Shown here piece by piece: positions 13,386 to 24,831 of a stretch of DNA of 64,000 bases (its first letter is position 1; each line of letters begins with the position of its first letter). The position numbers and the translations under genes are program-made. The stretch is taken from the NCBI RefSeq assembly GCF_000283155.1, contig NW_004454163.1, positions 24,992,899 to 25,056,898 of the forward strand. The letters run 5' to 3'. Under the pieces are notes generated by a model. That model was not told where the DNA came from, did not search any database, and saw only the letters and a program-made list of their open reading frames with translations. The stretch comes from Ceratotherium simum simum (taxonomy: Eukaryota; Chordata; Mammalia; Perissodactyla; Rhinocerotidae).

Positions 13386-13444
13386 TATTTAAGTTTAAGT
13401 TATTTTCTTCACTGTCAGCTTGATTTCCGTGTTCTCTTCCTCTC

Positions 13445-13886
13445 TGTATCAGTTAGCTATTCCCTCATTGATGTTGCGTAAAAACCACTCCAAAACTCAG
13501 TGGCTTAATATGACAATTGTTACTTCTTGTTCATGCACCTGAGTTTGGCCAAATTGCAGGTGTTTAGTAGATCTAGGCTAGATTCAACTGGTGTTGGCAC
13601 CAAGCTGCAAGATAGACCAGGTCTGCTCCATGGGTCTTTCATGCTCCTGTTCCCTGTGGGCTGGCTTGAGTACGTTATTTTCATGGTGATGGTAGAGATG
13701 CAGAAAAGCAAGCCAAATTGCACAAGTACACTTCAAATCTCTGTTAATTTTATGTCTGCTAAGATCTCTTGGGGTAAATCAAGTCATATCATCAAGCCCA
13801 GTATCAGTGGAGCAGGATATTATACTCCTCCCATGGAGGTGCGAGAAGAGAGTAAATGTGTGCCAAACAGTCATCTAATTGTTTAG
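13445..13886 (+). mobile_element. MaLR-type LTR, probably solitary
   Basis: Starts with a TG-type terminus (tgtatcagttagctattccc) followed by 'aaaaccactccaaaactcag' near 13481 and 'tggcttaatatgacaa', the well-known head of an ERVL-MaLR-like long terminal repeat. It continues to a segment resembling the end of that LTR (aagcccagtatcagtggagc near 13794). A 119-codon open frame at 13527-13886 lies inside and is not a gene. Family assignment to MaLR is from memory and tentative; the right edge is approximate. It interrupts a MIR. Confidence 0.6.
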
Positions 13887-13954
13887 CTATCCTCTCCATC
13901 ACCCCATCTTCCCCAAGTGGTTCTTCCCCAATCTACTACTTCATAAGGTCAGCA

Positions 13955-14060
13955 TTCATTTCTAAAATGAGAATAGTAGTAACAATGCCTGCTGCACAGA
14001 ATTATTTTAGGATTGCTTAAGAGCTTAGAAAAGGAGCTGTTTAAAAAGTTAAATATGTCA
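13955..14060 (+). repeat. MIR SINE, 3' part of the split copy
   Basis: Carries 'tctaaaatgagaatagtagt' (about 13961) and 'ttttaggattgcttaagagc', matching the 'taaaatggggataataatag...gaggattaaat' stretch of MIR. It is read as the continuation of the MIR at 13285 after insertion of the intervening LTR, although about 70-140 bases of other sequence also separate them. Confidence 0.6.
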
Positions 14061-14989
14061 AGTGAATACAATAGTTTTAATTATTTTAAGGGATATTCTC
14101 CTCTGTCATAGTTACCACTTTATAAGCAGACTAAACTTTTAAAAACACATTTCTTTATCCTACTCTGGATAATGAAATTTAACTTAAACTTATATTTTCT
14201 TCCATACCCAATCAAATAACTTACCCGCTGGCATTAAAGGAGACAAGTCAATTATCTGTTAGAGTGGATATGTTGTTGACTCTGTGGTATCCAATCTGTA
14301 CCTTCTCAGTAAGAGGCAACAGTGTGGTTAGAGGAATTGACCCTTGCTCAAAGAATGGGCCAGGTTGGTCTGAGGATAATTCCAGCCTTTTTGTTAGTGT
14401 TTTCTTCAGGAATGAATATGTAAGGTAGTTTTAGCCAGTGAGACCCAGCTAGAGGTTATCGGAGACTTCTACGGATGTTTTTCTTATTCTTGACAGAGTT
14501 GTGGGAAACCATTCTTTCCCTCACTACATGTGAATGAAGAAGCAAGATGTCTTAGTTTCTGTTAGTAGGTATCCTGCAACTCTGGGTTAGAGAAAGGTAG
14601 AGCTAAGAGAATCACAGAGAAATAAAACTGCAGCCCTGATAGGACCTTATCCAAAGCCTACTGTACCTGCGAACTTTGAATCATGTGATTTATTAGTTGT
14701 TCTAATCATTTAAGCCTCTTTGTGTTGGCATTGTATGTCTTCATTCTCTTTTAATTATTCATGCTATTAATTTCGTTCCCTCCTTAATCATTCATTTATT
14801 CATTCCTTCATTTGTTCATTTAATATGGTCACATGAAGGTCAATGGAGTGCGTAGCTCTTATCAGACATTAGAAAAGATGCAAAATAAATTTAAGAAACA
14901 AATTTTCAGCAATTTGGGGTAAAATTGCTGAGTAAAGTTATGCTTTAACAAAATCCTCTATCTCAAACACTTGGCAGCTATTGATGGAA
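14061..14989. other. Unique sequence with a TTCA-rich patch
   Basis: No gene or confident transposon was recognised. An imperfect (TTCA)n patch lies at about 14785-14820. Such patches often mark the 3' end of an L2, but no following L2 body could be confirmed. Confidence 0.45.
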
Positions 14990-15835
14990 TTGAAAAAAAA
15001 AGGAGATAACGAAAATGATATAGCTAGGTACAAAAAGGAGTAAACATATCTGTGGATAACAAATAAAACAGGAACATAAATTGTGAGCAGGGATGAAAGT
15101 GCAGACCTGCCAGATTCCAACTCCAGAAGCAGGCAGTGGCAGCTTGGAGTCTGCTGTATTAAGACAGAGAGCAGATATAGCTAGGCTTATGGCTTGAAGC
15201 CAGGAACTGAGGTAGGCCTACCATCTCCTGAAATCAGGTTGAGAAAAAGTTATTGCTGACTCACTGCCAGAAGTTATAGCTTTATAGGACTCTGTGGGCC
15301 CAGGCAGACAAACCGACAAAAACACTGCCTCAAAAAAGGAACTGAGCCAACCCATCTGATGATTGGATTTGTGATATCTCTCAAATCATGATGGAGCAGG
15401 AGAAAGGATACACTCTTATAATACCTGTATGTTGACTGAGTGTCCATCTCGACAACTATGGACTGGGAGGGGAGAACCCAGGAAGATAGATAAAAAGAGA
15501 AAAGGAGGTAGGAAGAGAGAGAATAGAAAAATTCTGCAGAAAAAAAATATCCAAAACAAGAAAAGAAATCTAATCCTAAAAGAAAGAGTCAATAAAATCA
15601 ACAAACAGAATAGGAATTAATGGTGTAGTCAGAAAAAGACTAATATAAAAATGTTTAGAATGTTTAAAGTGATAAATGAAAAGATTATATTTATTAAAAA
15701 GAAAAAGATTATGAAAGAAAAACAGGCATAGTTGAAATAGGAATAGGAAGACATGAAAAAAGTAGAGATCTTAAAAATAAAAATATAGCTATTGAAATCA
15801 AAGAAAACGTCAATAAGTGTGATAATATCTAGAAA
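14990..15835 (+). mobile_element. L1/HAL1-like LINE remnant, ORF1 side
   Basis: A-rich strand with codon-like texture and frequent in-frame stops, typical of decayed L1 or half-L1 (HAL1) first-ORF sequence. It includes repeated AGA/AAA-rich segments at about 15490-15600 and 15640-15815. No intact ORF1 protein remains. It lies just upstream of a sense L1 ORF2 fragment and may belong to the same insertion, but the roughly 175 bases between are not recognisable. Confidence 0.5.
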
Positions 15836-16241
15836 TGGACAATTGGTGTTTTAGATGATAATGTTAATTAATAACTCATGTCTCAGCACCAAAGTTTTAA
15901 GAAATAGATGTATCATGTCTTTCTCTGTTTCAGAGTACAGAGAAGGAAGAAAAACTGTAACTTGGGTAAAAACTTTCAAAGAGGAGTAAAAGAAAGAAAT
16001 ATAGATTAATCATATTTACAAACAGTTGCATCATCCTAAATAAAGTAATACCAAATTATCTCTACTAGTGTATTTTTAAAAACATGAACAAGTGGAGTTT
16101 ACTTCAGGAGTGCAAGAATAATTTAACATCAGAAAATATACTAATCTAATTCTCATTAGCTGATGAACAGAGAAAAAGAAAGTGATTATCTTAATAGATG
16201 CAGACAAAATTAGTAAAACTCTATAATTAAAAACAAGAACA

Positions 16242-16523
16242 GGGCTGGCCCCATGGCTTAGCGGTTAAGTGCGCGCACTCTGCTATTGGCGGCCCGGGTT
16301 CAGATCCCGGGCGCGCACTGATGCACCGCTTCTCCGGCCATGCTGAGGCTGCGTCCCACATACAGCAACTAGAAGGATGTGCAACTATGACATACAACTA
16401 TCTACTGGGGCTTTGGGGAAAAAAAAAGGAGGAGGATTGGCAATAGATGTTAGCTCAGAGCTTGTCTTCCTCAGCAAAAAAAAAGAGGAGGATTAGCATG
16501 GATGTTAGCTTAGGGCTGATCTT

Positions 16524-16561
<38 letters not shown>
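16242..16561 (+). mobile_element. ERE equine SINE (tRNA-Ser-derived) with a CA-repeat tail
   Basis: Full-length equine SINE. It begins gggctggccccatggcttag and shows a Pol III A box (tggcttagcgg, 16254-16264) and B box (ggttcagatcc, 16297-16307), then the family body 'catacagcaactagaaggat' at about 16357. It is followed by two degenerate copies of the 'aggattggcaatagatgtta...cttcctca' tail unit and a (CA)n tract at about 16526-16561. A perfect 10-base target duplication, aaacaagaac, flanks it at 16231-16240 and 16562-16571. It sits inside an old sense L1. This family is restricted to perissodactyls. Confidence 0.95.
16526..16561. repeat. (CA)18 microsatellite at a SINE 3' end
   Basis: About 18 uninterrupted CA units directly after the last tail unit of the ERE SINE and before its target duplication. 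It therefore probably grew from the SINE's 3' tail. Long pure CA runs are commonly length-variable. Confidence 0.95.
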
Positions 16562-16566
<5 letters not shown>

Positions 16567-19404
16567 AGAACAAAATACAAAACTCAGAGCAAGTTAGAAA
16601 TAGAAGGAAATTTCCCAAACCTGAAAAATGGACTATGAAAAGCTTTGAGCAAACATCATGTATCTGTGAACCATTAATTAGAAGCATTCCATTTTGATCA
16701 GGAAAAAGACAAGAATGGATGCTCACTATCTATACTCTTCAATGCTCTTTACTGGCAATCCTAGTCAGTGCAATAAGACAAGAAAAAGAAATACAATGGT
16801 ACAGATTGGAAAGGAAGAGACAGACTTGTTTTTATTTTAGGTAATACAATTATTCTACATATAAAAATCAAGAAATTCTATAGACAAATCATTAGAAGTA
16901 ACAGGAAAATTTAGAAAAGTTGTTGGATAAAACATTAATATACAAAAATTGAATAGTATTTCTCCCTACATGAAATAACCAATTAAAAATGAGATGTTCC
17001 AAATAGTAATAAATACTATAAGGTACCTAGGAACAAATTTAACTAAAAATGAGAGAGATCTTTGTGGAGAATGTTACGAACATTATTGAAAGACACAAAA
17101 GAATGCCAGAATAGAAAGATAAACCAAGATCCTGGATGAGAAAAGTTAAAATTGTGAAGATGTCAATCCCTGTCTCCACAATTAATCTATGCATTCAATG
17201 CTATTTCAATAAAAAAATCTTATCCTATGATTCTAAAACTATTATTAAAACACAAAGAGCCAAGAAAATTAGTATAATTCTTAAGAATAATAAAATAGTG
17301 GAACTAGCTCTACTAGTTCAATAAATAAGTTGGATTAATTGGTTTTCCACGAAATTAGATGCCTAATCATACTAATGCTTAAAAATAAATTCTAGGGGGA
17401 TTAAATATCTAAAGGTTAAGGAAAACTAATACTTTCAGAAAAAGATATATGAAAATATATTTGTGAGTACAGATATCTTCCTTAAACAAGAGGCAAAAAG
17501 CATAAATCATAAATGAAAAGACTTATGACTTTCACTGTACTAAAATTTTAAATTATTATAAACAAAAGAAACCCAAAAGAACGTTAAAAACAACAATAAC
17601 CACAAAAACAAACACTGGGAGAAGATATTTGCAACTCAACAACTAACAAGGGATTACCATTCAGGACATATGATGAGGCCCTACAAATCATTAAAAAGAG
17701 ACAATCTAATATAAAAATGGGCAAAGAATATGAACAATCAATTCACAGAGTATGTAACTCAAATGGGCAATGTGTACATGAAAACATACTAATCACACCA
17801 GGAATTATTGATATGCAAATTAAAACCAAACAGAGCAGTAGGAAGAAATTTGGCAAGTAAGTGAGGTAATGGAAATTTCCAGTACTTATCAAAATCACTT
17901 TTGAGAGAAATTTGTCAATATCTAGTAAAGTTGAAGAGAATGCCATATCTGACCCATTTCTACATATGTATATTATAGAAACTTTTGCACAGGGAAACAT
18001 GTACAAGAATTTTAATGCAACATTATATGTCACTTGTAGTCTGCCACAGGGAGAATGTTTTAAAATTTGGTGTATTTATACAAAAAGATGGCTTTCCATC
18101 TCTTAAAATGAATGTACTAGAGGACCAGGCATTTAATAATTAAATTTCAAAACATTTCAAGCAATGAAAGAAACAGGTGTAGGATAATATACACAGTATG
18201 ATACCATTTACATATAAAGATGTAAAGTGTCACATCATGCAAAGAAAGTGCTATATATTGTTATTAAAAATTTATGCATGGAAATGATAAACACTAGATT
18301 GGGGTTATTCAGGTTACGAAGATTCAAACAGCAGTTACCTCTGGGGAAGGGAATAGGAAACAATATCTAGTCAGGCTTCAGTATTTTACATATAATTTAC
18401 ATGATCTCTTAAAAAATCAGAAACAAGTGTACAAGAGTATTAAGATTTGACAAAGCTGGTGGAGGGAAGGGATACATGAGAGTTCCTTGTGTTCATCTCT
18501 GTATTTTTCTCTCTGATGTATTTCATGGAGAAGATGGAGAAGTGAGGATAAGAGTGAGCTGTTCAAGATGGAGTGATGATTATGGACTCATGAATGATGA
18601 ATTAAATATTGGAGTTCAAACGACATTACAGACAATGAGGCTTCTGACAGACTTGTTGCTCCACTTCATGAAGTGTGCTTTCCAAAGTCCTCTCCGTGTC
18701 TATCAGCTCCGGCCACTGCCAGCTCAATATATACTTCTGGATTCAGGCAAGTGGAGAAGAAGAAAACCAGTATTTCCAGGCACACTCTCTTTACAGGAGG
18801 ACTGTGTGTGACTGGAATTCACTTGTCAGGATTATGGAAACAAAAGACATTTTCAGATAGTGACTGTTTGGGGCTTTAGGAGCTCATGGAGTTCTGTGGT
18901 TCCCAATTGGTCCACAGAGGCAGTTAATAGGGGTGAGCAATTTTTTTCTTCAATATTTCCAATAGCTTAATAGAAATTGAACAGTTACTCAAACTAGGAC
19001 CAGGAAAGCTAAGTAACATTGCCTTTTTTTTTACCTTTGCATGGAATATATCCATACCATGGTTTTACTAGCTACCTCTCACTGTAAAGGGGCTCTCATG
19101 GACTCTTATAACATTATAAGAATGTTTAAGAATGTTAGGAAAAAATAATAGAAGAGTCCAAAAGCTTGAGTGAGAAAGATTGGGAAATACAGGCTTGCAT
19201 CAAGGTTTCTGAAAAAAGAGATGTAGAGAGATTTCATGATTTATTCAGGCCCATTCAATCGGATACGGCACGGCCAGGGCTTACCCTCATGGATGGTTCA
19301 AGTGTTCTTCCCATTGGTGACAGTCTTCTCTGCAGTACTGCCCAGTGTTAGGGTCAGGTTCTAACTCACTCAAAAGCTGTGAAGCAGGCCGAGTCAACTC
19401 CGGA

Positions 19405-19495
19405 TGCAGAGGCAATGTGTTGTAGCAAGAACACTGGATTTAAAGTCATCTATCTGTTTTGAGTCCTGGAGATTCTACTTACTGGCTTGTAGCAT
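19405..19495 (+). repeat. MIR SINE, 5' part of a split copy
   Basis: Sense MIR-like text: 'gtgttgtagcaagaacactggatt' head near 19418 and 'gattctacttactggcttgtagca' near 19470, the region that normally precedes the MIR 'gtgaccttgggcaa' motif. That continuation is missing here and reappears near 19912, so the copy was split by an inserted LTR. Confidence 0.65.
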
Positions 19496-19906
19496 TGTCT
19501 TCCTCTTCTATAGAATAGAGTTGCACTGAAAAGCATCTGCCCAGGCAGGGATTATTTCTCAGCACCATCCTTTTGTGTTCCAATGGATCCATGTCACTTG
19601 TTCTAGCCATAGAATATCAGCAGAAGTTACATATATCACTTCCGATCCGAGAAACTTAAATACACGAATGCTTGTTCCACTTCCCCTTTCCCCATCTGCT
19701 TGCTAATACAGAAGATTTGAAGACTAGAGGAAGGTGAAGTCATAGATGCAAGGAGCCTGAATCTCTGAATCACCTCATGGATGATTGTCCACCAATCAGG
19801 AACATCTGTATGGGGCTGTAAGACAATCAAAAAGTAAGATTTATTGTATTGTTGCTGAAGTTTTGGTATTAGTTTGTTACAGCTGCTAGTATTACCCTAA
19901 GTAGTG
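19496..19906 (+). mobile_element. MaLR-like LTR inserted in a MIR
   Basis: About 410 bases separate two consecutive MIR parts. The interior has the 'gcagaagttacatatatcac' segment (near 19620) and the 'ctgaatctctgaatcacctc' segment (near 19759). It ends with a decayed 'ttggtattagtttgttacag' stretch near 19863, all in the order of an ERVL-MaLR-type LTR. Edges are approximate and no clean target duplication was defined. It is a solitary LTR; no internal region is attached. Confidence 0.55.
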
Positions 19907-20080
19907 TGTACAAGTTCTATGACCTTTAATATATCACTCACTTCTGTGCTTCAGTTTCCTTATCTGAGAAGAGGATAAAAGCTCCCAGATTGATACACCA
20001 TTATTTTAGGTCTCCAATGAGATGGAAGAAGAAAGTGCTTCATAATTGGTTAGGTGGTGTTATTACTCTCTCTGAAGCAA
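19907..20080 (+). repeat. MIR SINE, 3' part of the split copy
   Basis: Contains 'tctatgacctttaatatatcac' near 19917 and 'tgtgcttcagtttccttatctg' near 19946, diagnostic of MIR core and tail, then a degenerate tail. It pairs with 19405-19495. Confidence 0.7.
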
Positions 20081-20429
20081 ATCAAGGGCAGCCACTTAGA
20101 GCTCCAAAATTTATATCTTTCTAGCAATTACAGGAAGCAGAGTAGGAATCATTCTGTAGCTGCCACCAAAATAGAATCAGCTTTAGCTTTTAACCACGTT
20201 ACTCTCCCGCCGTAATTCCTTAAGCTTCATGTTTGCTTCCCTTTAGTGACACCTTTTCAATCAATCAGTCAATCAAACAAATAATTAATCCATAGTTATT
20301 CGGTACCTGCCATGCTCAGGGCATGCAGTTAAGCTGTTCCTGATATTTATGCATTTCATTCCAATGATTAATATTGACCTTGATGTCTATTTCCCTATTT
20401 ATGGAGAAAAGGGTGAAAGGCATACAAAA

Positions 20430-20960
20430 AATAAAATAAAATTAGCCATAATCCCACTTCAGTGATAATCACACATAGGTGCATATTTTTCAAGCCTTTT
20501 GTTTTCCATACATATGTAAATTTTTAATACAAAAAGGGGGACCATAGTCTACATACAGCTATGTAAATATGCTTTTTTCACTCAAAATATCATGGACATT
20601 TTTCCAAGTCAATAAATACAGAACTACATAACCATTTTTAGTGCTTATGAGGATTTCACTGTTTCGATATTTGATTATTTCTTCAACCAATTCTCTATTG
20701 ATAAACGTTTAGGTCATTTAATATTTTTCAATATTATACATAACACTGCAACATTATTTTTTTGTACGTGTACAGATATTTGGCATACTTGTTCGGTTAT
20801 TTTCTCAGGAGAAAATCCTAACATTTGCTTTTTCTGCGTCAAAATATAGGCATGTTTTTAAGGTTTTTCATTCAGAGTGCACAATTACTCCAGAAACATT
20901 TTTACCTTTCTATTTTCTAATAAGGATGAGTGTTTACATTTCTGTTTAAAAATCTCCTGT
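20430..20960 (-). repeat. Old L1 LINE fragment, antisense (3' region)
   Basis: Antisense L1M/L1ME-like text: 'tttttcactcaaaatatcatggacatttttcc' near 20575, a decayed counterpart of 'ttaaccattctctattgatggacatttagg' near 20690, and 'aatattatacataacactgca' near 20732. No open frame survives. The precise subfamily was not resolved. Confidence 0.65.
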
Positions 20961-22124
20961 ATAGGAAAAAATGAAAAGGCAATTAGTGCCCTGGGCAGTG
21001 TTATTTGTTCTGGCCTTTACATCTTAGAACATATCCCAAGATCCTCATTTCCTCATTATTTTATTATTCTTTGCTTCCCTCTCAGTGTCTGCTCTGCCTC
21101 CAGGAACTCAGCCCTCAGGCAGCTCCCTTGCTGCTGATAGGCATCCACAAAACCTGTGCGTCCAGACCCTACGCCACACTCCATATAATGTTACGCTTCG
21201 CCTCTTATTCCTCTCCATCGTCTTCTCCATCGAAGCTGTAATGACCATGGTGAAGGGTTACCTCATCTGATATTGAGGGGGACATTCTTCGATTTAGGTA
21301 ATTCACACTAGATGAATGTCGGAGAGCTGGCTTAATAGGTTAACTCTCCAACAGGCTATAACCCTGGTAAAGGGTCATTTCGATAGAGACTCTTTTCGGT
21401 GAAAGAATTCTAATCTTGGTTCTGGATACCAAGTGCTAGCTATACAACAAGGCCTTACTAATAGGTATTTTGGAATTTATATTAATGCCGTTGATTTTCT
21501 TCCAAACTACCCCTGGCCCCCCAAAATCCTAGCAGTTTCCTTTCTGAGTGGCTATTTACTCTGTTTTATAGGTTAGCCCTAATCAATAAATATTGCATTG
21601 ATCACCTGAAGCAATTTTTATGATGTAGAGGTTATGATCATTGTCGTTAATTAATATTGAGCTCCCATTGTATGTGTGATAGTTATTTCTTTTCCAACAA
21701 AATAAAGAAAATACAATTTAGCACTCATGAATTTTATAATTCTAATGAAGCAACACAGATAATAAATGCAGAAAATGGTATTGGAAATAGGTTAAATATA
21801 TTCAAAATTAACATACATAAAACATCTCAACTGCCATATTTCACTGACTGAACCGCATATTGACTGTTTCTTGATGTGAAAATGCATTCTAGTGCAATTT
21901 ACTGAGTTATATCATGCTCGCTACCTGGAAAGTAAAATGAATTAAAGATTTCTTGGTATTTATTTTCATCAGTCTCTGGTTAAATACAATTAAATAAGAA
22001 TATTGGAGGGGACTGTAGTCTTTATTTATATTCTGAATATAAATGTGATCTTTAGTAGAATGTGGACATCTGTCAGACAAACTGACATGACATGGCAGAA
22101 ACATTTAAACAGCTCTGTTCTTCC
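20961..22124. other. Unique sequence
   Basis: No gene, RNA or confident repeat was recognised. Short open frames at 21005-21270 overlap each other in different frames and carry no domain signal. The segment 21240-21480 was examined for tRNA-like or mitochondrial-derived sequence without support. Confidence 0.5.
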
Positions 22125-22271
22125 CTCCCTCCCCAGTTTTACTGAGATATAATTGATATATAACTGTGTAAGTTTAAGGTGTACACCTTGATGATTTGAG
22201 ACGTATATATTGCAAAAGGATCACCACAATAAGGTTATTTAACACCTCCATCACCTCATATAATTACCTTT

Positions 22272-22501
22272 TTTTGGTGTGAGGAAGCTTGGGCATGAGC
22301 TAACATCCATTGCCAATCTTCATCTTTTTGCTGAGGAAGATTGGCCCTGAGCCAACATCATGCCCATCTTCCTCTATTTTGTATATGAGATGCCTCCACA
22401 GCATGGCCTGATGAGCGGTGCATAGGTCTGTGCCCGGGATCTGAACCCGTGAACCCTGGGCCTCCCAAGCGGAGGACATGAACTTAACTGGGCCGGCCCC
22501 T
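22272..22501 (-). mobile_element. ERE equine SINE, antisense, inside L1
   Basis: Reverse complement of the equine SINE: it ends with 'aacttaactgggccggcccc' (22482-22501), the complement of the family's GGGCCGGCCC start. The B box complement lies in 'cgggatctgaaccc' near 22435. The tail side shows two tandem copies of the 'gaggaagattggccctgagc' unit (about 22280 and 22334). The target duplication taattaccttt is present at 22261-22271 and again at 22502-22512. It disrupts the 3' UTR of the surrounding L1. Several mismatches to the 36162 copy suggest an older subfamily. Confidence 0.92.
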
Positions 22502-23295
22502 TAATTACCTTTATCTTTGTGGTGAGAACATTTAAGATTCACTGTCTGAGCAAATTTCAAGTATACAATATAGTATTGTTAACTGTAGTCATCATGCTAT
22601 ACGTTAGATCTGCAGAACTTACTCATCTTATAACTGGAAGTTTATACCCTTTGACTAACATCTTCCCATTTCTCCTACCCATCAGCTCCTGGAAACCACC
22701 AATCCACTCTTTGTTTCTCTGAGTTCAGCTTTTTTAGATTCCACATATAAGTGAGAGGATAGAATATTTGTCTTTCTCTCTCTGATTTATTTCACTTGGC
22801 ATGATGCCCTCAAGTTTCATCCATGTTGTTATAAATGGCAGGATTTGCTTCTTTTTTATGGCTGAATAATATTCCATCGCATATATATACTGCATTTTCC
22901 TTATCCATTCATCGGTCGATGGATACTTAGGTTGTTTCTGTATTTCTATGTCTTTGCTATTGTGAATAATGTTGCAATAAACATGAAGATGCAGATATCT
23001 CTTTGAGATAGTGATTTTGTTTCCCTCAGATGTATACTCAAAAGTGGGATTGCTGGACCATATGGCAGTTCTATTTTTAATGTTTTGGGGAATCTCTATA
23101 CTGTTTTCCATAACGGTTGTACCAATTTACATTCCCACTAAGAGTGTACAAAGGTTCCCTTTTCTCCACAGTCTCACCTGCACTTGTTATCTTTTGTCTT
23201 TTTGATGCTAGCCATTCTAATAGGTGTGAGGTGATATCTCGTGGTGGTTTTTATTTGCATTTCCCTGGTGAATAGTGATGTTGAGTAGTTTTTCT

Positions 23296-23533
23296 TTTGT
23301 GAGGAAGATTAGCCCTGAGCTAAGATCCGTTGCCAATCCTCCTCTTTTTGCTGAGGAAGATTGGCCCTGGTCTAACATTTGTGCCCATCTTCCTCTACTT
23401 TATATGTGGGATGCCTGCCACAGCATGGCTTGATAAGTGGTGCATAGGTCTACATCTGGGATCCTAACCTGTGAATCTTGGGCCACCAAAGCACAGTGCG
23501 TGAACTTAACAACTGCGCCATGGGGCTGGCCCT
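23296..23533 (-). mobile_element. ERE equine SINE, antisense, inside the same L1
   Basis: Second antisense ERE within the L1. It has two tail units (about 23300 and 23351), a decayed B box complement near 23458 (tgggatcctaacctg), and a right end of 'tggggctggccct' at 23521-23533, the complement of the SINE start. The flanks share ttgagtagttttt (23281-23293) and ttgagtacttttt (23538-23550), a 13-base duplication with one mismatch. Orientation and subfamily look the same as the copy 1 kb to the left, but the target duplications differ, so the insertions are independent. Confidence 0.9.
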
Positions 23534-24499
23534 GATTTTGAGTACTTTTTCATGTATCTGTTGGCCACTTGTATGTCTTCTTTGGAAAAATGTCTGAGTC
23601 CTTTGCTTATTTTCTTAATTGATTTTTTTTTTTTTTTTTGCTATTGAGCTGTATGTGTTCCTTACATAGTTTGAATATTAACCCTTTGTTAGATGTGTGG
23701 TATGCAAATATTTTCTCCCGTTCTGTAGGTTGCCTTTTGATTTTGTTGATTGTTCCTTTTGTTATGCAGAAGCTTTTTAGTTTGATGTAGTCCTACTTGT
23801 TGATTTTCACTTTTGTTCCTCATGCTTTTGGTGTCATATCTAAAAAATCATTGCCAAGACCCATGTCAAGGAGCTTTTTCCCCATGTTTTTTCCTAAGAG
23901 TTTTATGGTTTCAGGTCTTACATTTATGTCTTTAATCCATTTGAGTTAATTTTTGTGATTGGTATAAGATAGGGATCCAACTTTATTCTTTTGCATGTGA
24001 CTATCCAGTTTTCCTAGCATCGTTTGTTGAAGAGATTATCCTTTCCCCATTGAGTGTCCTTGACTCCCTTGTCAAGTATTGATTACCACATATGGGTTTG
24101 TTTCTGGGCTCCTCTTTCTGTTCCACTGTTATATGTGTCTGTTTTTATGCCAGTACCACACCATTTTGATTACTCTAGTTTTGTAATTATAGTTTGAAAT
24201 CAGGAAGTGTAACTCCTCCAACTTTGCTGTTCTTTCTCAAGATTGCTTTGGCTATTCAGGATCTTTTGTGGTTCCATATGAATTTTAGCATTGTTTTTTT
24301 CTATTTCTGTGAAAAATGCCATTGGAATTTTGATAGGGATTAAATTAAATCTATAGAAGGCTTTGAGTAGTATGGATATTTAACAATATTAATTCTTCCA
24401 ATCCATAAACATGGGATATCTTTCCATTTATCTGTGTCTTCTTCAATTTCTTTCACCAAAGTCTTAAATACTTCTGTTTTTAATTTTCAAGGAATCCTT

Positions 24500-24831
24500 T
24501 AGGGGACTTAACCTGTTTGCAATATTTGTAGATTTTTCATAGAGAATTTATTACTAAAAATTACTACTAAGAGATCAACCTAATTCATAGTTTTCAGCTT
24601 TGTGAGTTCTGCTGTGTCTAGCCTGGGTGAGAGATAGTTGGAGTTTTGGATATTTGGATAATATAATTCTGTTGACTCATAATAATACAGGTAATCAGAG
24701 GGGCACATATGGCTTTAATATATGTCATAAGAGATTTTATCTCATGTAGGCTATCAATATCATTATTAATATCATATTTTATTGAAAAAGCAAGTTAGAA
24801 ATTGTGGCAGCAGCCATAAAATACTAATACA
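24500..24831 (+). repeat. Probable decayed MaLR LTR preceding the internal region
   Basis: The last bases, 'gcagccataaaatactaatac' (about 24810-24831), resemble the terminal bases of MLT1-type LTRs directly before the internal region. The rest is too decayed to align with confidence, and the left boundary against the truncated L1 is a guess. Confidence 0.45.

Larger units (their letters stand above)
16010..18450 (+). mobile_element. L1 LINE (old M-type), ORF2 3' part and 3' UTR, interrupted by an ERE
   Basis: Sense L1. Segments in ORF2 order are visible: the reverse-transcriptase downstream region near 16090-16230, 'ttcaatgctctttactggca' type text near 16738, the 'ctaggaacaaatttaac' segment near 17028, 'gagccaagaaaatt' near 17257, 'aaaatgggcaaagaatatgaac' near 17715 and a decayed C-terminal end and 3' UTR running to about 18450. 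Frameshifts and stops are everywhere, so it encodes nothing. An equine SINE inserted at 16241. The element is 5' truncated or continuous with the HAL1-like block upstream. Confidence 0.8.
22125..24495 (-). mobile_element. L1 LINE antisense: ORF2 3' half plus 3' UTR, 5' truncated, with two ERE insertions
   Basis: The left part (22136-22730) is the reverse complement of an L1 3' UTR (actgagatataattgatata at about 22141). From 22731 the minus strand encodes the C-terminal end of ORF2p: a 125-codon frame at 22734-23111 reads through MEYYSAIKK and ends in the family's typical SLICGI-like terminus. Further right (23540-24490) the antisense of the ORF2 middle is easily followed, including 'aagctttttagtttgatgta' at about 23770 and 'gaaaaatgccattggaattt' at about 24312. 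The copy stops near 24495 inside the reverse-transcriptase region, a typical 5' truncation. Stops and frameshifts make it inactive. Two equine SINEs interrupt it, so it is older than them. Confidence 0.92.

Noticed and set aside
13527..13886. 119-codon plus-strand open frame
   Set aside because: Lies inside an LTR-like repeat, so it is not an independent gene.
21240..21480. Possible nuclear copy of mitochondrial tRNA DNA
   Set aside because: A few words resemble tRNA loops, but no mitochondrial gene order or longer match could be recognised.
22734..23111. 125-codon minus-strand frame with real homology
   Set aside because: It is the C-terminal remnant of L1 ORF2p, reported as part of the L1 and not as a gene.
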